From the NCBI RefSeq assembly GCF_024519465.1, contig NZ_JALJRW010000019.1, positions 1 to 64,000 on the forward strand: 64,000 bases of DNA, written 5' to 3'. The notes beneath the pieces were generated by a model. That model was not told the origin of the DNA, searched no databases, and saw nothing but the letters and a program-made list of their open reading frames with translations. A program made the position numbers and the translations under genes. Below, in pieces: positions 8,683-20,359 of this stretch. The first letter of the stretch is position 1; each line of letters starts with the position of its first letter. The DNA is from Stenotrophomonas sp. Ste86. GTDB taxonomy: Bacteria; Pseudomonadota; Gammaproteobacteria; Xanthomonadales; Xanthomonadaceae.

Positions 8683-8698
8683 TTTATGCACTTTTTAC
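8683..8698 (+). promoter_or_regulatory. candidate KdpE operator of the kdp operon
   Basis: TTTATGCACTTTTTAC is an AT-rich island in a GC-rich gap. It resembles the T-rich E. coli KdpE site, in which TTTATA and TTTACA half-sites flank a T-run. It lies about 170 bases upstream of kdpF. The rest of 8699-8868 shows only weak -35/-10 candidates (TTGGGC at 8701, TTTATG at 8727). Confidence 0.5.
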
Positions 8699-8868
8699 GC
8701 TTGGGCGTGGTGCTGGGCGTGGCCCCTTTATGCCGGGCAGGCAGACGATGGGCGCCTGACGTGGAGTGGTTCCACCTGGACGTCCCATGAGCCTGTATCT
8801 GCCTGTGTTCCCTGCCGCCGGTGCGCCCTGCACCGCCGCCCTCCTTTCCTGCGTTTGAGGCCACGACC

Positions 8869-8961
8869 ATGCCTGCCTGGCTTTCCCTGGTGTGTGGCGT
8901 GCTGGTGCTCGTCGCCGCCGCCTATCTGCTGTACGTCGTGCTTCGGCCCGAAGCGTTCTGA
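8869..8961 (+). CDS. kdpF: KdpF, small stabilising subunit of the Kdp potassium pump
   Basis: A 30-residue single-span inner-membrane peptide: MPAWLSL, a hydrophobic helix of about 19 residues (VLVLVAAAYLLYVVL) and the tail RPEAF. The E. coli KdpF also ends in EAF and is 29 residues long. It lies 12 bases before kdpA, as in other kdpFABC operons. Being so short it is easily missed by gene callers. It stabilises the KdpABC complex lipid-side in the family. Confidence 0.85.
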   Translation: MPAWLSLVCGVLVLVAAAYLLYVVLRPEAF

Positions 8962-8973
8962 CCGGAGCCGACC

Positions 8974-10692
8974 ATGACCGAGATCCTGTTGATCCTGCTG
9001 GCCAGCATCGTGCTGGCCTTTCCGCTTGGGCTGTACCTGGCCCGGGTGATGCGCGGTGCGCCGATGCGAGGCGATGCGCTGTTCGGGCTGATTGAAAAGC
9101 CCCTGTACCGGCTGCTGGGGGTGAACCCGGCGCGCGGCATGTCCTGGCGTGGCTATGTGATGGCCTTCCTGCTCAGCAACGTGGTGATCGCGGCGCTGGT
9201 GCAGGCGGTCTTCATGACCCAGGCCTGGCTGCCGTTCAATCCCGACCAGATCCCCAACATGCGCTGGGACACGGCGCTGCACACGATGGTGTCGTTCCTG
9301 ACCAACACCAACCAGCAGCACTATTCCGGCCAGGCGCAGCTGTCCTACTTCTCGCAGATGACCGCCATCACCGGCCTGCAGGTGGTGACGCCGATGATGG
9401 GCCTGGCGCTGGTGGTGGCCACGCTGCGTGCGCTGTTCGGTGCGCGTCCGGACGACGTGGACGCCGCACAGTCCGCGCAGCTCAGCGCGGACCGCCGCGT
9501 GGACGTGGGCAACTACTACGCCGACGTGGTGCGCGCGTGCGTGCGCTTCATGCTGCCGCTGTGCCTGTTGTGGGCGGTGCTGCTGACCAGCCAGGGCGTG
9601 CCCTCGACGCTGGCCGCCGGCCCGCAGGCGACGCCGATCGATGCGGCCGCCGGCATGGACACGCAGAAACTGCCGCTGGGCCCGGTCGCGGCGATGGTCG
9701 CGGCCAAGCAGCTGGGCACCAATGGCGGTGGCTGGTATGGCCCCAACAGTTCGATGCCGCTGGAAAACCCGACGCCGTTGTCCAACGCCCTGGAACTGAT
9801 CGGCATCCTGCTGATCCCGATCGCAGTGATCTTCATGCTGGGCGCGTTCACCGGACGCAGGCGCCTGGCCGGGCTGGTGTTCGGCTGCATGCTGGCGATG
9901 TCCAGCGTGTCGGTGGCGGCCACGGTATGGCTGGAAGGCCATTCGGCCACGGCGGCCAGCCCGCTGCTGATGGAAGGCAAGGAAGTGCGCATCGGCGCCG
10001 ATGGCACCGGCCTGTGGGCGGCGATCACCACCCAGGTGTCCAACGGCTCGGTCAACGGCATGCATGACTCGCTCAGCCCGCTGGCCGGGGCGGTGCCGAT
10101 GATCAACATGCTGGTCAACGCAATCTGGGGCGGCATCGGCTGCGGCCTGCAGCAGTTCATCGTGTACCTGATGCTGGGCGTGTTCTTGGCCGGGTTGATG
10201 ACCGGGCGTACCCCGGAACTGCTCGGGCGCAAGCTGGAAACCCCGCAGGTCCGACTGCTGGCGCTGCTGGTGCTGCTGCAGCCGATCACCATCCTGGGCT
10301 TCACTGCGGTGACCCTGGCGATCCCGGCGATCACCGGCACGTCCAATCCCGGCTTCCACGGCATCAGCCAGGTGTTCTACGAGTACGTGTCGGCGTTTGC
10401 CAACAACGGCTCGGGCTTTGAAGGCCTGGGCGACGCCACCCCGTGGTGGAACCTGAGCTGCACCTTGGTGCTGCTGCTGGGCCGCTACCCGGTGCTGATC
10501 ATCCCGCTGGTCGTGGCCGCGCAACTGGCCGCCAAACGGCGCGCCCCGGAATCGGCCGGCACGCTGCAGATCGAAACCCCGACCTTCGCGCTGACCCTGA
10601 TCGCGCTGGTCGTCGTCCTGACCGTATTGCAGTTCATGCCGGCGCTGGTGTTGGGCCCGGTGGCCGACCACCTGTCGCTGACCCTGCATTGA
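8974..10692 (+). CDS. kdpA: KdpA, potassium-binding and channel-like subunit
   Basis: Potassium-selective subunit of the KdpFABC P-type ATPase in the inner membrane. The 572-residue protein has about ten membrane segments and four loop repeats related to K+ channel filters: [39 protein letters not shown]-like [12 protein letters not shown] and [11 protein letters not shown]. Slightly longer than the E. coli protein. Second gene of kdpFABCDE; it ends 11 bases before kdpB. Confidence 0.97.
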   Translation: MTEILLILLASIVLAFPLGLYLARVMRGAPMRGDALFGLIEKPLYRLLGVNPARGMSWRGYVMAFLLSNVVIAALVQAVFMTQAWLPFNPDQIPNMRWDTALHTMVSFLTNTNQQHYSGQAQLSYFSQMTAITGLQVVTPMMGLALVVATLRALFGARPDDVDAAQSAQLSADRRVDVGNYYADVVRACVRFMLPLCLLWAVLLTSQGVPSTLAAGPQATPIDAAAGMDTQKLPLGPVAAMVAAKQLGTNGGGWYGPNSSMPLENPTPLSNALELIGILLIPIAVIFMLGAFTGRRRLAGLVFGCMLAMSSVSVAATVWLEGHSATAASPLLMEGKEVRIGADGTGLWAAITTQVSNGSVNGMHDSLSPLAGAVPMINMLVNAIWGGIGCGLQQFIVYLMLGVFLAGLMTGRTPELLGRKLETPQVRLLALLVLLQPITILGFTAVTLAIPAITGTSNPGFHGISQVFYEYVSAFANNGSGFEGLGDATPWWNLSCTLVLLLGRYPVLIIPLVVAAQLAAKRRAPESAGTLQIETPTFALTLIALVVVLTVLQFMPALVLGPVADHLSLTLH

Positions 10693-10703
10693 GATGTGAC
10701 CCC

Positions 10704-12751
<2,048 letters not shown>

Positions 12752-12755
<4 letters not shown>

Positions 12756-13396
12756 ACCGCTCACTTGCAACCTCCCTGCCCCGCGCCGCGCGCGCCCCTG
12801 CCGCGCGGGCGGCCACCCTGCAGCAGCACGGCGCATGGCGCCCGGCGCTGATGCTGGGGCTGGTCAGCCTGCTGCTGCTCGGCCTGGCCTATGCGCTGGC
12901 CGCGACCGGTGCCAGCCGGCTGCTGTTCCCCGCGCAGGCCGATGGCAGCCTGCTCATACGCGATGGCCAGGTGCGCGGCTCACAGCTGATCGCGCAGCCG
13001 TTCACCGGCGATGGCTACTTCCAGGCGCGCCCGTCGGCCGCCAATTACGACCCGATGGCCGCGGCGGGCAGCAACCTGGCCCGGACCAACCCGGCGCTGC
13101 AGGAGCGCGTACAGGCCAGCATCGCTGCGGTGGCCGCGCGCGAAGGCGTGGCTCCCGCGCAGGTGCCCAGCGACCTGGTGACTCAGTCCGGCGCGGGCAT
13201 GGACCCGGAACTGTCGCCGGCCGCCGCGCAGCTGCAGATCGCCCGCGTGGCCCGCAGCCGCGGGTTGCCGCCCGAGCGCGTGACTGCACTGGTGAAGGCC
13301 AACACGCAGGGCCCGCAGTGGCGCGTGTTCGGTCAGCCGCGGGTCAACGTGATGACACTCAACCTGGCGCTGGATGACCTCAAGGCGGCCCCGTGA
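12752..13396 (+). CDS. kdpC: KdpC, periplasmic accessory subunit
   Basis: A 214-residue subunit that raises ATP affinity of KdpB. It has one membrane span at about 35-55, then a periplasmic domain with the family signature [20 protein letters not shown] and a C-terminal [11 protein letters not shown]. The N-terminus (34 residues, Ala/Arg-rich) is longer than in E. coli. The ATG overlaps the kdpB stop. A 37-nt gap separates it from kdpD. Confidence 0.95.
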
Positions 13397-13433
13397 TGCG
13401 GGGATCGCATCGGCCGGTGCACAATCGCCACCC

Positions 13434-16094
13434 ATGAGCGACCCACGTACCCGCCAGGCCGATGCCCTGGTTGAACGCCTGCAACGCGAAGCCGGCGGCA
13501 AGCTCACCGTGTTCCTCGGTGCCGCCCCGGGCGTAGGCAAGACCTTCAGCATGCTCAGCCGCGCGCACGAACAGCTGCGTCGCGGCGTGGATGTGGTGGT
13601 AGGGCTGGTGGAAACCCACGGCCGCGCCGAGACCGCTGCGTTGCTGGAGGGCCTGCCGCAGGTGCCGCTGGTGCAGCGCGACTACCAGCAGCACGTGCTG
13701 GGCGAGATGGACCTGGACGCGGTGCTGGCCCGCCACCCGGCGCTGGTGCTGGTGGATGAGCTGGCCCACCGCAACGTCCCCGGCAGCCGCCACGAGCGCC
13801 GCTGGCAGGACGTGGAAGAACTGCTGGAAGCCGGCATCGATGTCTGGACCACGGTCAACATCCAGCACCTGGAAAGCCTCAACGACGTGGTGATGCGCAT
13901 CACCGGCGTGCGCGTCACCGAGACCGTGCCCGACGCGGTGCTCGACCGCCTGCACGACATCGTGCTGGTGGACATCCCACCGCGCGAACTGATCGAGCGC
14001 CTTCAGCAGGGCAAGGTGTACGTGCCCGAGCAGGCAGCACAAGCCCTGCAGGCGTTCTTCTCGCCGGCCAACCTCACCGCGCTGCGCGAACTGGCCATGC
14101 AGGAAGCGGCCGACCGCGTGGACAGCAGCCTGCGCGAGACCCGCGCCGCACGTGGCGAGGCCAACCTGCCGCTGCGCCGGCGCGTGCTGGTGGCCATCGA
14201 TGGCGGTGGCCAGAGCGAGTACCTGGTGCGCGTGGGCCGGCGCATCGCCGAGCGCCGTGATGCGCCATGGACGGTGGTAACCGTGCAAGGCCGGCGCAAC
14301 GACGAAGACACCCGGCGCGAGATCGATGCGGCCTTTGCCCTCGCCCGCCGCCTCGGTGGCGAGGCCGAGCTGCTGCACGGATCGAGCATCGCCGATGCGC
14401 TGCTGGACCACGCCGCGCACAACAGCGTGTCCACGCTGGTGCTGGGCCGCACCCGCGAGCGCCCGTTCGCGCGGATGCTCAACCGCACCCTCACCCAGCA
14501 GCTGATCCAGCGCGGTGCGCACTACGAGATCACCATCATCGGCACCCCGCAGGCGCGCGCCCGCGCGCGGCGTGCCGGGCTGACGATCCCCACCCGCAGC
14601 ACCGGCCAGGACACGTTGCTGGCCGTGGGCGCCACCGCGCTGGCCTGCCTGGTGGCGCTGATCGCCGAGCGCTGGGTGGGGCTGTACGACCTGTCGATGG
14701 TGTTCATCGTGGCGGTGGTGATGGTGGCCGCGCGCAGCCGCACCAGTGCGGCGGTGATCGCCGCGGCGCTGTGTTTCCTGGCCTACAACTTCTTCTTCAT
14801 CGCCCCACGCTTCACCTTTGCGATCAGCGCGCGCCAGGGCGTGATCACCGTGTTCCTGTTCCTGGCCGCCGCGCTGGTGGCTGGGCGGCTGGCCTCGCGG
14901 CTGCGCATGCAGGTGGTGGCGCTGCGTGCGTCCAACCGCCATGCCAATGCGCGCCAGGCGCTGGGCCGGCAGCTGACCCGTGCGGCCAGCAACGAAGAGG
15001 TGGCGCAAGCCGGGCGCGAGGCGCTGGAACAGGCGATGGACGCACCGGCCTGGCTGCGCATCGGCCAGGACACCAGCACCAGCGGCAGCGCCGCACCGGG
15101 CGACACCGACCTGGCCGCCGCCGACTGGGCGCGGCGCCACGGCCAGCCCAGTGGCCGCTTCACCGATACGCTGGCCGGCGCGGAATGGTGGTTTCTGCCA
15201 CTGCTGGACGGCGACGACCGCGCCATCGGCGTGGCCGGCATGCGCTTCGCGCGGAGTGCGCCGCGCCTCACCCCCGAGCAACGCCAGCTGGCCGAGGCGA
15301 TGGTGGATGACATCGCCCAGGCCGCGCTGCGCACGCAGCTGGTAGCCGACCTGGAAAAGGCGCACGTGAGCAACGAGACCGAGCGCCTGCGTTCGGCACT
15401 GCTGTCCTCGGTATCGCACGACCTGCGCTCGCCGCTGGCGGCGATGATCGGCTCGGCCGACAGCCTGAGCAGCTATGCCGATGCGATGGACGCGCAGGAT
15501 CGCCGCGCCCTGCTGGACACCATCCTGGTGGAAGGCGAGCGGCTGGACCGCTACATCCAGAACCTGCTGGACATGACCCGGCTGGGCCACGAAGGCCTGC
15601 AGATCAACCGCGACTGGATCGGCGTGGACGAGCTGGTGGGATCGGCCGCGCGGCGGCTGCAGCGGTATCAGCCGGAGGTGCAGCTCAAACTCGATATCCC
15701 GGCCACGCTGGCCCCGATCTGGGTGCACCCGGCGCTGGTGGAGCAGGCGGTGTTCAACGTGATGGAGAACGCGGCCAAGTTCTCGCCGCCCGGCGCGGCG
15801 GTGGAGGTGCAGGCGCGGCTGGTGGAGGGCGAGCTGCGCATCGACGTGCTGGACGCCGGGCCGGGCATTCCCGATGACGAGCGCGCCCGCATTTTCGACA
15901 TGTTCTACAGCGTGGAGCGCGGCGACCGGGGCCGGCATGGCACCGGGCTGGGGCTGACCATCTGCCAGGGCATGATCGGCGCGCATGGCGGCAGCGTGCA
16001 GGCGCTGCCGGGGCGCGACGGACGCGGTACCCTGATCCGCATCACGCTGCCCCTGCTGCAACCCCACCCTGCCGATGACAACGACGAATCCTGA
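13434..16094 (+). CDS. kdpD: KdpD, potassium/osmotic sensor histidine kinase
   Basis: Membrane sensor kinase that controls the kdp operon through KdpE. The 886-residue protein has an N-terminal KdpD domain with Walker A GAAPGVGKT (29-37) and VDELAHRNVPGSRHERRW, a Usp-like domain, four close membrane spans (DUF4118, about 405-500), a GAF-like region, the dimerisation domain SSVSHDLRSPLAA with phospho-accepting H662, and HATPase boxes (MENAAKFSP, DAGPGIP, GTGLGLTI). The start is ATG at 13434. It overlaps kdpE by 20 bases. Confidence 0.96.
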   Translation: MSDPRTRQADALVERLQREAGGKLTVFLGAAPGVGKTFSMLSRAHEQLRRGVDVVVGLVETHGRAETAALLEGLPQVPLVQRDYQQHVLGEMDLDAVLARHPALVLVDELAHRNVPGSRHERRWQDVEELLEAGIDVWTTVNIQHLESLNDVVMRITGVRVTETVPDAVLDRLHDIVLVDIPPRELIERLQQGKVYVPEQAAQALQAFFSPANLTALRELAMQEAADRVDSSLRETRAARGEANLPLRRRVLVAIDGGGQSEYLVRVGRRIAERRDAPWTVVTVQGRRNDEDTRREIDAAFALARRLGGEAELLHGSSIADALLDHAAHNSVSTLVLGRTRERPFARMLNRTLTQQLIQRGAHYEITIIGTPQARARARRAGLTIPTRSTGQDTLLAVGATALACLVALIAERWVGLYDLSMVFIVAVVMVAARSRTSAAVIAAALCFLAYNFFFIAPRFTFAISARQGVITVFLFLAAALVAGRLASRLRMQVVALRASNRHANARQALGRQLTRAASNEEVAQAGREALEQAMDAPAWLRIGQDTSTSGSAAPGDTDLAAADWARRHGQPSGRFTDTLAGAEWWFLPLLDGDDRAIGVAGMRFARSAPRLTPEQRQLAEAMVDDIAQAALRTQLVADLEKAHVSNETERLRSALLSSVSHDLRSPLAAMIGSADSLSSYADAMDAQDRRALLDTILVEGERLDRYIQNLLDMTRLGHEGLQINRDWIGVDELVGSAARRLQRYQPEVQLKLDIPATLAPIWVHPALVEQAVFNVMENAAKFSPPGAAVEVQARLVEGELRIDVLDAGPGIPDDERARIFDMFYSVERGDRGRHGTGLGLTICQGMIGAHGGSVQALPGRDGRGTLIRITLPLLQPHPADDNDES

Positions 16095-16794
16095 CCCCAC
16101 CCAAGGCGTGCCCCCGGCCCGCGTGCTGGTGATCGATGACGAAGCGCAGATCCGCCGCTTCCTCGACATCAGCCTGCGCGCGCAGGGCTACCGCGTGGTG
16201 CAGGCCGCCACCGGCCAGGCCGGGTTGGAAGCGCTAGTGAGCGAGCGCGCGGACCTGGTGATCCTGGATATCGGCCTGCCGGACATGGAAGGGCACGACG
16301 TGCTGGCCGAGCTGCGCCAGTGGAGCCAGGTGCCGGTGATCATGCTCACCGTGCGCGCCAGCGAGACCGAAAAAGTGCGGGCGCTGGACAACGGCGCCAA
16401 CGACTACGTGACCAAGCCGTTCGGGACGCAGGAGCTGATGGCGCGCGTGCGGGCGCTGCTGCGCTCGCGCACGGTATCCAGCGAGGGCGTGCTGCCGCAG
16501 TTTGACGACGGGCACCTGCATATCGACCTGGTGCGGCGCGAAGTGCACCTGGACGGCGCGCCGGTGGCGCTGACCCGCAAGGAATACGCGTTGTTGTCGC
16601 TGCTGCTGCGCAATGCCGGGCGGGTGGTGACCCAGCCGCAGATCCTGCAGGAGATCTGGGGGCCGACGCACCAGCATGACACGCACTACCTGCGCATTCT
16701 GGTGGGGAAATTGCGGCACAAGTTGGGCGATTCGGCGCTGGATTCGCGGTACCTGTTCACCGAACCTGGGGTGGGGCTGCGCTTCAAGGGCTGA
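16075..16794 (+). CDS. kdpE: KdpE, OmpR-type response regulator
   Basis: Transcription activator of kdpFABC. The 239-residue protein has a receiver domain (VLVIDDEAQIRRFL; phospho-acceptor D65 in LVILDIGLPD; K in TKPFG) and a C-terminal winged helix (VALTRKEYALLSLLLRN, THYLRILVGKLRHKL). The start lies within the end of kdpD, so translation is coupled. Last gene of the kdp operon; the repeat array begins seven bases later. Confidence 0.96.
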   Translation: MTTTNPDPTQGVPPARVLVIDDEAQIRRFLDISLRAQGYRVVQAATGQAGLEALVSERADLVILDIGLPDMEGHDVLAELRQWSQVPVIMLTVRASETEKVRALDNGANDYVTKPFGTQELMARVRALLRSRTVSSEGVLPQFDDGHLHIDLVRREVHLDGAPVALTRKEYALLSLLLRNAGRVVTQPQILQEIWGPTHQHDTHYLRILVGKLRHKLGDSALDSRYLFTEPGVGLRFKG

Positions 16795-16943
16795 GGCGGG
16801 AGGGCAGCCGAGCATGGCTCGGCTCTACCTTGGGGTTCGTGCGCCTTGATGGGTCACGATCGTTGATCGATGCGCGCGGGAATGCGCACGCATCGGTAGA
16901 GCCGAGCCATGCTCGGCTGCCGTTCCCTCAGAACCCCGACACA

Positions 16944-17096
16944 ACCAACGGTCGTAATCCCGATGCGCGCCATGCCCGCGCACCATTACCAACGGTCGTA
17001 ATCCCAATGCACGCCAATGCCTGCGCGACGACCAACGGTCGCAATCGCAATGCACGCCAATGCAGGCACGTCGTGACCAACGATCGTAGTCGCGGG
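16944..17096 (+). repeat. nested 43-45-bp subrepeats (first array)
   Basis: Four subunits start with ACCAACG(G/A)TCG at 16944, 16988, 17031 and 17076; the first three continue AAT..C.ATGC.CGCC, the last is truncated. The same set recurs at 17244, 17289, 17332 and 17377 in the second unit. The core ACCAACGGT resembles half of the CCGACC-AAC-GGTCGG REP variant found elsewhere in the window, suggesting origin from REP sequence. Confidence 0.8.
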
Positions 17097-17404
17097 TGGG
17101 AGGGCAGCCGAGCATGGCTCGGCTCTACCTTGGGGTTCGCGCGGCTTGATGGTTCACGACCGTCGATCGTGGCGCGCGGGAATGGGCACGCATCGGTAGA
17201 GCCGAGCCATGCTCGGCTGCCTTTCCCTCAGAACCCCGACACAACCAACGGTCGTAATCCCGATGCGCGCCAATGCCCGCGCACCATGACCAACGGTTGT
17301 AATCCCAATGCACGCCAATGCCTGCGCGACGACCAACGGTCGCAATCGCAATGCGCGCGAATGCAGGCACGTCGTGACCAATGATCGTAGTCGCGGGCGG
17401 GAGG

Positions 17405-17523
17405 GCAGCCGAGCATGGCTCGGCTCTACCTTGGGGTTCGTGCGCATTCCGGCGCGCCACGACCGTCGATCGTGGCGCGCCGGAATGCGCACGCATCGGT
17501 AGAGCCGAGCCATGCTCGGCTGC
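17405..17523 (+). repeat. 119-bp cruciform: REP arms around a perfect 23-bp inverted repeat
   Basis: The outer 25 bp at each end are reverse complements (REP palindromes). Inside, 17440-17462 is the exact reverse complement of 17470-17492, with a 7-base loop CCGTCGA. In the other two repeat units the left inner arm has diverged while the right arm is largely kept. It sits eight bases beyond the algC stop and would act as a strong transcript end for the minus-strand operon. Confidence 0.9.
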
Positions 17524-17530
17524 CTTTCCC

Positions 17531-19876
17531 TCAGAACCCCAGCGCCACACCCGGCAGCAGCGGCTGCAGCTGTTCGCGGAACAGGGCCTTGATGCGCTCC
17601 AGCGCGGCTTCGTCATCGGCCTCGAAGCGCAGCACCAGCACCGGGGTGGTGTTGGACGCGCGCAGCAGGCCCCAGCCGTCCGGGAAATCGGCGCGCAGAC
17701 CGTCGATGGTGGACAGGCGCGCGCCGGCGAACGGCGAGTCCTCCACCTGCGCGGCCGACACGAACAGCGACACCAGCGCATGTGGGGTGCCCGATTCCAC
17801 CGGCACCTTCAGCTCCGGGGTGGACACCGCGTCGGGCAGTTCCTCGAAGATCTCCGACGGCGTCTCCTCGCGCTGGGCCAGGATTTCCAGCAGCCGCGCG
17901 GCCGCGTACAAACCATCGTCGAAACCGAACCAGCGCTCCTTGAAGAAGAAGTGCCCGCTCATCTCGCCGGCCAGCTCGGCATCGGTTTCGCGCATCTTCG
18001 CCTTCATCAGCGAGTGCCCGGTCTTCCACATCAACGGGCTGCCGCCGTTGCGCAGCACGTAATCGGACAGCTTGCCGCTGCACTTCACGTCGTAGATCAC
18101 CAACGCGCCCGGGTTGCGCATCAGCACGTCGGCGGCGAACAACATCAACAACCGGTCGGCGTAGATGATCTTGCCCTCGCGGGTGACCACGCCAAGGCGG
18201 TCGCCATCGCCGTCGAAGGCCAGGCCGATATCCGCATCGAAACGCTTCACCGTCTGGATCAGATCTTCCAGGTTGTGCGGGTCGCTCGGGTCCGGATGAT
18301 GATTGGGGAACGTGCCATCCACATCGCAGTACAGCGGAATGACCTCGGCCCCGATCGCCTCCAGCAGCGGCTGCGCCAGCTCACCGGCCACGCCGTTGCC
18401 GGCGTCGGCCACCACCTTCAGCGGACGGTCCAGCTGCACGTCATCGGCGATGCGCTGGATGTAATCGGCGTTGACCTCGCGCTGCTGCAGGCTGCCCGGC
18501 TCGGCGGCCACGTGCAGCTGGCCGTCGCGGATGCGCTGGTACAGCTCGGTGATGGCATCGCCGGACAGCGTCTCGCCGCCGACCACGATCTTGAAGCCGT
18601 TGTAGTCCGCCGGATTGTGGCTGCCGGTCACCGCCACGCAGCTGCCCGCGCGCAGGTGGTAGCTGGCGAAGTACACCACCGGCGTCGGCGCCAGACCGAT
18701 ATCGATCACATCGCAGCCGGCACGGCGCAGGCCTTCGATCAGCGCGCCGGTGAGTTCCGGACCGGACAAGCGACCATCACGGCCGACCACGATCTCGCGC
18801 AGGCCTTCCACCTGCATCACCGAGCCGATGGCCTGGCCGATCAGCGCGGCCACCTGCGGGGTCAGCTCACGCCCGACCACACCGCGGATGTCATAAGCCC
18901 GGAAGATATCGGCCGGCACGTCCTGGCCCACCACGCCGGGCATCGGCGGCGGCGCGCCTTCGGTCACGGCCGGCACCACCGCCAGCGGAATCTGGTCCAG
19001 GCTTTCGCGCAGGGTGGGGCCCTCTTCCACGTCGGCATCCTTGGACGCGCGGCGACGCGGCAACGGCACCCTGCCCTTGCCGAACTGCAGCATCGCGGCG
19101 ATCGCCAGCAGCAGCACCGCCACGATCGCACTGGGAATGCCACCCAAACCAAGCGGGCCCGGTTCGATATCCGGCACGGCCGCCGCCAGGCGCAGCCCGC
19201 TCTTGCCGAGCGGACGGGCCAGCGCCTCGGCGCCGTCGGCCAGCGCGACGCTGCCCTGTTCGATCACGTTGTGGTTGCCCTGGCGCAGCGCCAGGTAGCC
19301 TTCATCGGGCACGCGCACCTGGTCGAAGGTGGCGGTCAGGCGCAGCAGCGGCTGGCGCACGTACACCAGCGCCGGCCCCTGCGTACCCAGCACCACCGGC
19401 GCGGCCAGGCCCAGGCGCTGGCCGCCGGCATCGCGCACCACACGGGCCACCACGGTGTCTCCGGCATTGGCCGCTTCCAGCAGGGCCAGGCGCGAGTAGC
19501 CAAACGCCTTCGGATCGGCATAGGCCTGATCCAGGGTGGCCAGCAGCACCTGCACGTCTTCGGTACCCGGCCAGCCTTCGCGGATGGCCACGGCGGTCGC
19601 TTCGGCATCGCCATTGGCCAGCGCCGTGGTGACCCGCTCGCTCTTGACCAGCTTGCGCAGCTGCGCCAACTGGCCGTTCAGCGCCGCATCCACACCGGTG
19701 ACGATTTCATCGCGCGACTGCTCCAGCGACGTGCCCACCGAGGCCTGCCGCCATTGCCGCACCGCACTCCAGCCGAACCACAGCCCCAGCAGCACCAGCG
19801 CGGCGACCAACAGCGGGCCGGTGCGCTTGCTTGCCAATCGCGGTTGTCCATCCGCCGTTGCCTTGCTCATGAACAC
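17531..19876 (-). CDS. algC: phosphomannomutase/phosphoglucomutase, long membrane-anchored form
   Basis: Interconverts hexose 1- and 6-phosphates for LPS and exopolysaccharide precursors. The 781-residue protein has an extra N-terminal half: a membrane span at about 20-40, a Gln/Ala-rich periplasmic-type region and a second span near 255-275. The catalytic alpha-D-phosphohexomutase starts near residue 325: VVGRDGRLSGPE, catalytic S419 in TGSHNPADYNG, metal-binding DGDGDR and sugar-binding GEMSGH. Third gene of coaBC-dut-algC, as in Pseudomonas, where long AlgC forms also occur. The role of the membrane half is unknown to me. Confidence 0.9.
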   Translation of the reverse strand: MFMSKATADGQPRLASKRTGPLLVAALVLLGLWFGWSAVRQWRQASVGTSLEQSRDEIVTGVDAALNGQLAQLRKLVKSERVTTALANGDAEATAVAIREGWPGTEDVQVLLATLDQAYADPKAFGYSRLALLEAANAGDTVVARVVRDAGGQRLGLAAPVVLGTQGPALVYVRQPLLRLTATFDQVRVPDEGYLALRQGNHNVIEQGSVALADGAEALARPLGKSGLRLAAAVPDIEPGPLGLGGIPSAIVAVLLLAIAAMLQFGKGRVPLPRRRASKDADVEEGPTLRESLDQIPLAVVPAVTEGAPPPMPGVVGQDVPADIFRAYDIRGVVGRELTPQVAALIGQAIGSVMQVEGLREIVVGRDGRLSGPELTGALIEGLRRAGCDVIDIGLAPTPVVYFASYHLRAGSCVAVTGSHNPADYNGFKIVVGGETLSGDAITELYQRIRDGQLHVAAEPGSLQQREVNADYIQRIADDVQLDRPLKVVADAGNGVAGELAQPLLEAIGAEVIPLYCDVDGTFPNHHPDPSDPHNLEDLIQTVKRFDADIGLAFDGDGDRLGVVTREGKIIYADRLLMLFAADVLMRNPGALVIYDVKCSGKLSDYVLRNGGSPLMWKTGHSLMKAKMRETDAELAGEMSGHFFFKERWFGFDDGLYAAARLLEILAQREETPSEIFEELPDAVSTPELKVPVESGTPHALVSLFVSAAQVEDSPFAGARLSTIDGLRADFPDGWGLLRASNTTPVLVLRFEADDEAALERIKALFREQLQPLLPGVALGF

Positions 19877-19885
19877 TTCCCCCTG

Positions 19886-20359
19886 TCAGCGCACCCCGGT
19901 ATGGCCGAATCCACCCGTTCCCCTGGCGCTGTCGGTGAAAGTATCCACTACCTGCAGGCTCACGCGTGCAATCGGCAGCACAACCAGCTGCGCGATGCGG
20001 TCACCCGGCTGCAGCGTGAAGGGCTCGCGGCCACGGTTCCAGGCGCTGATCAGCAGCGGGCCTTGGTAATCGGCGTCGATCAGCCCGGTGCCGTTGCCCA
20101 GCACGATGCCGTGGCGATGGCCCAGCCCCGAGCGCGGCAGCACCACGGCGGCCAGGTTCGGGTCGGCGATGTGGATGGCGATACCGCTGGGAATCAGCGC
20201 GGTATCGCCCGGCTGCAGGGTGAGCTCGGTTTCCAGCGCCGCACGCAGGTCCAGCCCGGCGCTGTGCTCGGTGGCGTAGGCCGGCAGCGGCCAGGTATCG
20301 CCGAAGCGCGGGTCGAGCAGCTTTACCTGCAACGGCTGAAGGGTGGAATCAACGCTCAT
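19886..20359 (-). CDS. dut: dUTP diphosphatase
   Basis: Hydrolyses dUTP to dUMP and PPi, protecting DNA from uracil and supplying thymidylate synthesis. The 157-residue trimer-type protein has the five family motifs, including [42 protein letters not shown] and the C-terminal [10 protein letters not shown] arm. Its ATG overlaps the coaBC stop (ATGA), and algC follows nine bases later. Confidence 0.97.
   Translation of the reverse strand: MSVDSTLQPLQVKLLDPRFGDTWPLPAYATEHSAGLDLRAALETELTLQPGDTALIPSGIAIHIADPNLAAVVLPRSGLGHRHGIVLGNGTGLIDADYQGPLLISAWNRGREPFTLQPGDRIAQLVVLPIARVSLQVVDTFTDSARGTGGFGHTGVR

Larger units (their letters stand above)
16801..17537 (+). repeat. 300-bp higher-order tandem repeat made of REP palindromes, 2.5 copies
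   Basis: Units begin at 16801, 17101 and 17402 with AGGGCAGCCGAGCATGG, giving periods of 300 and 301 bp; the third copy stops after about 137 bp at the end of algC. Each unit has a REP/SMAG palindrome (16804-16828; 17104-17128; 17405-17429), a central segment, an inverted REP (16896-16920; 17196-17220; 17499-17523) and, in the two full copies, a tail of four 43-45-bp subrepeats. The whole gap between kdpE and algC is occupied by this array; no gene is credible within it. Confidence 0.9.

Noticed and set aside
16944-17397. CRISPR-like array in the kdpE/algC gap
   Set aside because: The subrepeats are 43-45 bp with no unique spacers, the whole block is duplicated at 300 bp, and no cas gene is near.
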